Assembly: GCF_017811175.1 (NCBI RefSeq)
Contig: NZ_JACWIJ010000002.1
Location: 2,666,001 to 2,730,000, forward strand
Origin: Melaminivora jejuensis
GTDB taxonomy: Bacteria; Pseudomonadota; Gammaproteobacteria; Burkholderiales; Burkholderiaceae_C
Length of the DNA: 64,000 bases
Direction: 5' to 3'
Each line of letters begins with the position of its first letter. The first letter of the stretch is position 1. The position numbers and the translations under genes were made by a program. Shown in pieces: positions 58,845-64,000 of the stretch. The notes under the pieces were generated by a model. It saw nothing but the letters and a program-made list of their open reading frames with translations, had not been told where the DNA came from and did not search any database.

Positions 58845-59578
58845 GCACCCCCTACATCGTCTGCAAGGACGTGCGCAAGGCCTTCGGTAGCCATGAAGTC
58901 CTCAAGGGCGTATCGACCCAGTTCCACACCGGCCAGGTCACGACCATCATCGGCGCCTCCGGCTCAGGCAAGAGCACGCTCTTGCGCGCCATCAACCGGC
59001 TGGAGCCGCACGACAGCGGCAGCATCACCATCGGCGGCGTGGAGGTGACCGACGATGCGCGCACGCTGCAGGCGCAGCGCTGCGAGGTCGGCATGGTGTT
59101 CCAGCAGTTCAACCTGTTCGGTCACCTGACGGTGCTGGACAACCTGACGCTGGCGCCCCGGCGCATCCACCGCACGCCGCGCGCCGAGGCCAATGGCCAG
59201 GCCATGCAGCTTTTGAAGCGCGTGGGGATGCAGGATCACGCGCACAAGTACCCCTGGCAACTCTCGGGCGGGCAGCAGCAGCGCGTGGCCATTGCCCGGG
59301 CGCTGGCCATGGCGCCCAAGGTCATGCTGTTCGACGAGCCGACCAGCGCGCTCGACCCCGAGATGGTGCAGGAGGTGCTGGACGTCATGCGCGAGTTGGC
59401 GCGCGGCGGCATGACCATGATCGTGGTGACCCACGAGATGGGCTTTGCCCGCGAGGTGGCGGATCGGGTCATGTTCTTCGACCAGGGCTGCATCGCGCAC
59501 GACGCGCCGCCGGCGGAGTTCTTCGCCAACCCGGCCAGCGAACGCATCCGCTCCTTCCTGCGGCGCATGAGCAGTTGA
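58841..59578 (+). CDS. Amino-acid ABC transporter ATPase
   Basis: A 245-residue ATPase. Walker A is GASGSGKST, the Q-loop FQQFNLFGH, the signature [15 protein letters not shown], Walker [13 protein letters not shown] and the H-loop [12 protein letters not shown]: the GlnQ/HisP type. It powers import of polar amino acids with the preceding permease and binding protein. ATG 58841 overlaps the permease stop. Repeat copy 16 follows. Substrate is likely a basic or polar amino acid but cannot be fixed from sequence. Confidence 0.97.
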   Translation: MSTPYIVCKDVRKAFGSHEVLKGVSTQFHTGQVTTIIGASGSGKSTLLRAINRLEPHDSGSITIGGVEVTDDARTLQAQRCEVGMVFQQFNLFGHLTVLDNLTLAPRRIHRTPRAEANGQAMQLLKRVGMQDHAHKYPWQLSGGQQQRVAIARALAMAPKVMLFDEPTSALDPEMVQEVLDVMRELARGGMTMIVVTHEMGFAREVADRVMFFDQGCIAHDAPPAEFFANPASERIRSFLRRMSS

Positions 59579-59591
59579 TTGAGCTATTTTT

Positions 59592-59620
59592 TCGATAGCT
59601 GCCCACGCTTGTGGGACGTG
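59592..59620 (-). repeat. Dispersed repeat, copy 16 (diverged)
   Basis: CGATAGCTGCCCACGCTTGT then GGGACGTG; only the first two blocks match well. It lies 14 bases after the ATPase stop. Confidence 0.7.
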
Positions 59621-59750
59621 CGCTACCGCCCTTTTTTACCCTGAACCCTGCACTCTCTCCTGCTCCCTCCCCTGTGGGGGGCTGGGGCGGAGGCCAGCGG
59701 CGGCTGGATAGCCAGCGGCGGCGCCCACCGCGAGCCGGCCCCCATCCCCG

Positions 59751-59771
59751 CCTTCCCCCTCAGGGGGAAGG
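59751..59771. other. Hairpin CCTTCCCC/GGGGAAGG
   Basis: An 8-bp stem with a short CTCAG-type loop in the leader of the EamA gene, 52 bases before its start. Nearby is a direct repeat CCAGCGGCGG (twice, 59690-59721). A regulatory role is unknown. Confidence 0.45.
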
Positions 59772-59822
59772 AGCAAATCCCCACCGCCGCCCCACCGGCG
59801 CTTTTCATCCCACACTATCACC

Positions 59823-60734
59823 ATGCGCTTTGAACGCCACGGCCTGCTGGCATTGCTCCTCGTCGTCGCCGTCTGGGGCACGACTTTCCCGGCCATGAAG
59901 CTGCTGTCCGCGCAGCTCGATGCCCTGCAAATCATCTGGGCGCGCTTTGCCATCGCGCTGCTGGTGCTGGCGCCCCTGTGGCGTGGCCTGACCGCGCCCG
60001 AGCGCCGCTGGGGCTTGCTGCTGGGCGCGCTGCTGTTTGTCGCCTTCTGGCTGCAGGTGGAAGGCTTGGCGCGCACCAGCAGCAACCGCAATGCCTTCGT
60101 CACCGGCCTGAACGTGCTGGTCGTGCCGCTGCTGGCCATGACGGTGCTGGGCCGGCGCTATGGCCTGGCCTTGTGGGCGGCGTGCGCCATGGCGCTGGCC
60201 GGCATGGTGCTGATGTTCCACGAGGACGAGCCGTGGAACCTGGGCGATACGCTGACGCTGGCCAGCACGCTGTTCTATGCCCTCTACATCCTGGTGCTGG
60301 AGGAGTGCGCGCGCCGCACCGCCGCCGCACCGCTGCGCGCCACACGGCTGGCGGCCATGCAGGCGCTGGTCATGTTCGTGGCCGCTGGCGCCCTGCTGCT
60401 GGCGCGCCACGGCGGCATGGCCGGCACCTGGGCCAGCATCGGCGACCTGCCCGGGCCGGCGCTGGCGGCGCTGATCTACCTGGGCGTGGTCGCCAGCGTG
60501 GTCGTGGTGACCCTGCAGGCCTGGGGCCAGCAGCGCGTGGACGCCATGCGCAGCGCCATCATCTTCGGCCTGGAGCCGGTGTTTGCCGCGCTCACGGCCT
60601 GGGTGTTGATTGGCGAGACGCTGGGCGCCAGCGGCCTGGCCGGCGCGGCGCTGATCGTGGCGGCGCTGATCGTGAGCCAGGTGCAGCCGGCACGGGTGCC
60701 GGCGCGGCAGGAAGTGCAGCCCACCAGCCCCTGA
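59823..60734 (+). CDS. EamA/DMT family transporter
   Basis: A 303-residue membrane protein with ten predicted helices in two EamA repeats. Signature segments are VVAVWGTTFPAMKLLSAQLD and, in the second half, AIIFGLEPVFAALTAWVLIG followed by ETLGASGLAGAALIVAALIV. The family exports amino acids and other metabolites; substrate unknown. The N-terminal MRFERHGLLALLLVV is the usual start. It is separated from the ABC transporter by repeat copy 16 and a hairpin, so probably has its own promoter. GST gene follows on the same strand. Confidence 0.93.
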   Translation: MRFERHGLLALLLVVAVWGTTFPAMKLLSAQLDALQIIWARFAIALLVLAPLWRGLTAPERRWGLLLGALLFVAFWLQVEGLARTSSNRNAFVTGLNVLVVPLLAMTVLGRRYGLALWAACAMALAGMVLMFHEDEPWNLGDTLTLASTLFYALYILVLEECARRTAAAPLRATRLAAMQALVMFVAAGALLLARHGGMAGTWASIGDLPGPALAALIYLGVVASVVVVTLQAWGQQRVDAMRSAIIFGLEPVFAALTAWVLIGETLGASGLAGAALIVAALIVSQVQPARVPARQEVQPTSP

Positions 60735-60847
60735 AGGCCAGGCGCACCCTGCCGGCTGCCGAGGCGGCGCCCGGCAGCACCGGCGCGGCCCTGCTACGCT
60801 TTGCGCCCGTCGGCCCGGCCGCCCTGTCCTCCCCCACTGCGCCCATC

Positions 60848-61537
60848 ATGCTCATCGTTCACCATCTCGAAACTTCGCGCTCGCAGCGCATCCTGTGGCT
60901 GCTCGAAGAGCTGGCCGTGCCGTATGACATCCGCCGCTACCCGCGCGATCCGAAGAGCCGGCTGGCACCGGCGGCGCTGAAGAAAATCCATCCCCTGGGC
61001 AAGTCGCCCGTGGTGGAGGATGGCGAGACCGTGGTGGCCGAGTCGGGCGCCATCATCGAATACTTGGTCGAGCGCTTTGGCGCGCAGGCCCCCGCCGAAC
61101 TGGCCCACCTGGAGCCAGCACGCGGCACGCCCGAGCATCGCCAGTGCCGCTTCTGGATGCACTACGCCGAGGGGTCGCTGATGAACTGGCTGGTGATGCA
61201 GCTGGTGTTCGACACCATCCCGCGCCAGCCCATGCCGTTCTTCGTGCGCCCGATTGCCCGCGCCCTGTGCGCCAAGGTGCAGCAAACCCTCATCCAGCCC
61301 AACGTGCAGACCGCGCTGGCCTTCATGGAGGCGCATCTGGCGCGGCATCTGTGGTTTGCCGGCGAGCACATCACCATGGCCGACTTCCAGATGAGCTTTG
61401 CCGTCGAAGCCGCCTTGGCGCGTGGCGGCGGCCAGGATGCCTGGCCGCACCTGCGCGCCTATCGCCAGCGCATGGAGGCCAGGGCGGCCTACCAGCGCGC
61501 CCTGGACAAGGGCGGGCCGGTGCTGATGTCGGCCTGA
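60848..61537 (+). CDS. Glutathione S-transferase family protein
   Basis: A 229-residue protein with the thioredoxin-like N-terminal domain (MLIVHHLETSRSQRILWLLE, KIHPLGKSPVVEDGETVVAE, SGAIIEYLVERFG) and an all-helical C-terminal domain (LWFAGEHITMADFQMSFAVE). The SRSQRILWLLEEL block matches the YfcF-like group. The nucleophile is probably Ser10 or nearby. It would conjugate or reduce substrates with glutathione. Its start is 113 bases after the EamA stop; TACGCT at 60796-60801 may be part of its promoter. Repeat copy 17 follows. Confidence 0.92.
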   Translation: MLIVHHLETSRSQRILWLLEELAVPYDIRRYPRDPKSRLAPAALKKIHPLGKSPVVEDGETVVAESGAIIEYLVERFGAQAPAELAHLEPARGTPEHRQCRFWMHYAEGSLMNWLVMQLVFDTIPRQPMPFFVRPIARALCAKVQQTLIQPNVQTALAFMEAHLARHLWFAGEHITMADFQMSFAVEAALARGGGQDAWPHLRAYRQRMEARAAYQRALDKGGPVLMSA

Positions 61538-61554
61538 AAATCAGAATAAAAACG

Positions 61555-61590
61555 GCTCAAACCCTTGTCCAGCAAGCGATATTAGCTATT
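61555..61590 (+). repeat. Dispersed repeat, copy 17
   Basis: GCTCAAACCCTTGTCCAGCA, then AGCGATATTAGCTATT, between the convergent 3' ends of the GST and mrdA genes. Confidence 0.88.
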
Positions 61591-61640
61591 ATAAAAATAG
61601 CAATATAAATGTCTGATGCGGAGAAGCCGGCGCGTATGCC

Positions 61641-63590
61641 CTACGGCACCACCGTCGGCGCCAGCTCCACCTCCTCGGCCCGGCGCGGCGTGCCGATGGG
61701 CGGGCCGCCCTGGCCCTTGCTCACGGCGGCGATGTCTTCCTCGCTCGGGTACTGGCCCAGCAGCCAGTAGTCGAACACCCGGCGCACGATGGGCGCGGCG
61801 GCGGCGGCGCCAAAGCCGGCGTTCTCGACAATGATGGCCACCGCCACCTTGGGGTCTTCCACCGGCGCGAAGGCGGCGAACAGCGAGTGGTCGCGCTGGT
61901 GCTCGGCCAGCAGCCGGGCGTTGTACTTCGTGCCCTGCGCCCAGGCCACGGCCTGCGCCGTGCCGGTCTTGCCCGCCGACGAGTACGGCGCGCCGGCAAA
62001 CACGCGCCGGCCCGTGCCGGCCTCGTTCACCGCGCGCAGGGCATTCCTGATGACTTCGACATGGCGCGGCTTGAAGCCCAGCGATTCACCCGGCGGCTGC
62101 TCGACTTCGGTGGTGATGCCGGTGACCTGATCGCGCACGGCCTTGATCAGGTGCGGGCGATGCCGCGTGCCGCCGTTGGCCAGCGTCGCCTCGGCCACGG
62201 CCAGTTGCAGCATGGTGAAGTTGTTGTAGCCCTGGCCGATGCCCAGCGACACCGTCTCGCCCGAGTACCAGCGCTTGGCCTCGGCTCGCTTGTAGGCGTT
62301 TCGCTTCCACTCCTGGCTGGGCAGCACGCCGCGCACCTCGCCGCCCAGGTCGATGCCGGTGATCTGGCCAAAGCCCAGCGGCGCCATGAAGTCGTGGATC
62401 ATGTCCACGCCCATCTCCACGGCCAGCGAATAGAAGTAGGTGTTGCTGGAAAACTGGATGGCGCGGTGCATGTCCACGCCGCCCAGGCCGCCCTCGTGGC
62501 TGCGGAACGTCCGTCCGCCGTAGTTGTAGAAGCCCGGGTCGCTGACCACCACGCTGGCCGCGCGCTTGCCGGTCTCCAGCGCCGCCAGCGCCATGAAGGG
62601 CTTGTAGGTCGAGCCGGGCGGGTAGGTGCCGCGCAGGGCGCGGTTCAGCAGCGGCTTGTTGATGGACTCGTTGAGCGCCTGCCAGTTTTCCTGGTCGATG
62701 CCTTCGACGAACAAATTAGGGTCGAAGGTCGGCTTGGACACCAGCGCCAGCACCTCGCCATTCCTCGGGTCGAGCGCCACCAGCGCGCCCCGGCGCTCGC
62801 CAAACAGGTCTTCCACCATCTTCTGCAGCCGGATGTCCAGCGACAGCATCACGGTGTTGCCGGGCGTGGCCGGGTGGCTTTCCAGCCGGCGCACGGCGTA
62901 GCCGCCGGCGGACGTTTCCAGCAGTTCCACGCCGGTGTGGCCGTGCAGCGTTTCTTCAAAACTCTGCTCCACGCCCAGCTTGCCGATGTAGTCCGTGCCA
63001 CGGTAGTTGGCCGCGTTCTCGGAGTCCTCGATACGCTCTTTCTCGCGCTGGTTGATGCGCCCGATGTAGCCGATGGCATGGCTGGCCACCTCGCCGAACG
63101 GGTAGGTGCGAAACAGCCGCGCCTTGATCTCCACGCCCGGAAAGCGCCAGCGCTGGGCGGCAAAGCGCGCCACCTCCTCGTCCGACAGGCGCGTGCGGAT
63201 CGGCAGCGAGTCGAAGCGCCGCGACTCGTCCATCAGCCGCTTGAAGCGCCGGCGGTCGCGCTGCTGGATGTCCACGATCTCGGCCAGCGCGTTGATGGTG
63301 GCCTCCAGATCCATTGAGCGCGAGGGCGTGATCTCCAGCGTGTAGGCCGAGTAGTTGGTGGCCAGCACCACGCCGTTGCGATCCAGGATCTGGCCCCGGT
63401 TGGGCACGATGGGCACGACTGCCGTGCGGTTGTTCTCGGCCTGGTCGGCCAGACCTTCGTGGCGCACGACCTGCAGCACGTACAGGCGCGCGGCGATCAG
63501 GCCGAAGGCGGCCAGCACCACCAGCGCCACCACCACCACGCGCAGGCGAAAGCGCCACGCTTCGGCCTGGGCATTGCGCAGTTCCGTCAT
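61641..63590 (-). CDS. mrdA: Penicillin-binding protein 2 (peptidoglycan transpeptidase)
   Basis: A 649-residue class B PBP of the elongasome. An N-terminal membrane helix (about residues 16-38) is followed by the pedestal (VPNRGQILDRNGVVLATNYS) and the transpeptidase domain. The active serine is in GTYPPGSTYKPFMALAALET (SxxK = STYK), the second motif is SSNTYFYSLA and the third KTGTAQAVAW. It cross-links side-wall peptidoglycan with RodA and the Mre proteins. It follows mreD by 13 bases on the same strand. The last 30 residues are Pro/Arg-rich and not part of the fold. Confidence 0.97.
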   Translation of the reverse strand: MTELRNAQAEAWRFRLRVVVVALVVLAAFGLIAARLYVLQVVRHEGLADQAENNRTAVVPIVPNRGQILDRNGVVLATNYSAYTLEITPSRSMDLEATINALAEIVDIQQRDRRRFKRLMDESRRFDSLPIRTRLSDEEVARFAAQRWRFPGVEIKARLFRTYPFGEVASHAIGYIGRINQREKERIEDSENAANYRGTDYIGKLGVEQSFEETLHGHTGVELLETSAGGYAVRRLESHPATPGNTVMLSLDIRLQKMVEDLFGERRGALVALDPRNGEVLALVSKPTFDPNLFVEGIDQENWQALNESINKPLLNRALRGTYPPGSTYKPFMALAALETGKRAASVVVSDPGFYNYGGRTFRSHEGGLGGVDMHRAIQFSSNTYFYSLAVEMGVDMIHDFMAPLGFGQITGIDLGGEVRGVLPSQEWKRNAYKRAEAKRWYSGETVSLGIGQGYNNFTMLQLAVAEATLANGGTRHRPHLIKAVRDQVTGITTEVEQPPGESLGFKPRHVEVIRNALRAVNEAGTGRRVFAGAPYSSAGKTGTAQAVAWAQGTKYNARLLAEHQRDHSLFAAFAPVEDPKVAVAIIVENAGFGAAAAAPIVRRVFDYWLLGQYPSEEDIAAVSKGQGGPPIGTPRRAEEVELAPTVVP

Positions 63591-63603
63591 CGAGCCTCGT
63601 CCC

Positions 63604-64000
63604 TCACAGCGGGCGGTTGTCGTCCTGATCGGGCGGGCGGCGCTGCGGCGCCAGCAGCACCCAGCTGGCCAGCGGCCACAGCAGCGTCTCCAGCAGCGGG
63701 GCCAGCAGCACCGTCCAGTCCGGCACGATGCCGCCGGCGGCCACGCGCAGCAGCACCTGCAGGGCGTGCGCCAGCACGAACAGCGGCGCCAGCTGCAGCG
63801 CCTGCATCAGCGTGCCGAACCACAGCAGCCGCCGCGCCGCCGCCTGCACGCCGAACACCGCCAGCGCATAGACGATGGCGTGCTGGCCCAGCAGTGCCGA
63901 TTGCTGCACATCGATCACCAGGCCCAGCGCAAAGGCCACGCCCAGGCCCAGGCGCTGGGGCTGCTGCAGGCTCCAGAAGACCAGCAGCAGCAGCACCCAG
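63604..64000 (-). CDS. mreD: Rod shape-determining protein MreD, C-terminal part
   Basis: About 132 residues visible; the 5' end lies beyond the right edge, where the frame is still open. Four hydrophobic segments and the block QQPQRLGLGVAFALGLVIDV, near the visible start, are typical of MreD, the membrane component of the MreBCD cell-shape complex. It is followed 13 bases later by mrdA, the usual mreBCD-mrdA order. A start at GTG 63996 is possible by codon but would lack the expected N-terminal helix, so it is probably not used. Confidence 0.85.
   Translation of the reverse strand, partial: WVLLLLVFWSLQQPQRLGLGVAFALGLVIDVQQSALLGQHAIVYALAVFGVQAAARRLLWFGTLMQALQLAPLFVLAHALQVLLRVAAGGIVPDWTVLLAPLLETLLWPLASWVLLAPQRRPPDQDDNRPL

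Overview
This 64 kb window is GC-rich chromosomal DNA, about two thirds G+C. Gene order (atpIBEFHAGDC; rpsL-rpsG-fusA-tuf-rpsJ-rplC...rpsQ), a regulatory-type PTS, an Mg-type HemB and a dense dispersed repeat that I recall from Acidovorax-like genomes all suggest a betaproteobacterium of the order Burkholderiales, probably family Comamonadaceae. This is inference from gene content; no database was searched.

Layout. 1-1.76 kb: the 3' part of a DUF499-type ATPase gene, probably the edge of a phage-defence island lying mostly outside the window. 1.8-5.1 kb: a DUF4142 gene, a lemA-TPM-TPM membrane set and a heptanucleotide tandem repeat. 5.3-8.9 kb: two ligase-associated DNA-damage genes (PdeM nuclease, DEXH helicase). 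9.3-16.6 kb: the complete F1Fo ATP synthase operon. 16.7-18.8 kb: ybeD-lipB-lipA. 18.8-21.4 kb: EIIA-HPr-EI. 21.6-24.7 kb: a thioredoxin-like protein, two cytochromes, an acetyltransferase and a peroxiredoxin. 24.8-34.9 kb: the str and S10 ribosomal operons, stopping at rpsQ. 35-43.3 kb: an isolated bcsG, dacA-type peptidase, alpha/beta hydrolase, ferredoxin, VanZ protein, the divergent heme genes hemJ and hemB, and a CorA-type transporter. 43.3-46.8 kb: marR-emrA-emrB drug efflux. 46.9-49.1 kb: dienelactone hydrolase, hemerythrin and two small stress or envelope proteins. 49.4-53.0 kb: a four-gene Mla/MCE lipid transport operon. 53.2-61.5 kb: GMC oxidoreductase, TauE/SafE permease, arginase, a polar amino-acid ABC transporter with an attenuator-like leader, an EamA exporter and a GST. 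61.6-64 kb: mrdA and the 3' part of mreD.

Three things stand out beyond the gene list. First, 17 copies of one 30-40 bp repeat are scattered through the window, often between convergent genes; three lie inside coding sequence and supply protein residues (a helicase insertion and two signal peptides). Second, three genes (DUF4142, first TPM gene, amino-acid binding protein) are broken only by apparent one-base contractions in G or C runs, which points to homopolymer sequencing errors or a shared mutational habit rather than ordinary decay. Third, several mRNA leaders carry strong secondary structure, best seen in the amino-acid ABC operon, where a promoter is followed by a competing antiterminator/terminator pair before the first gene.

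Most of the window is housekeeping. The most likely route to something little described is leftward, where the DUF499 gene continues out of the window, and in the repeat family.
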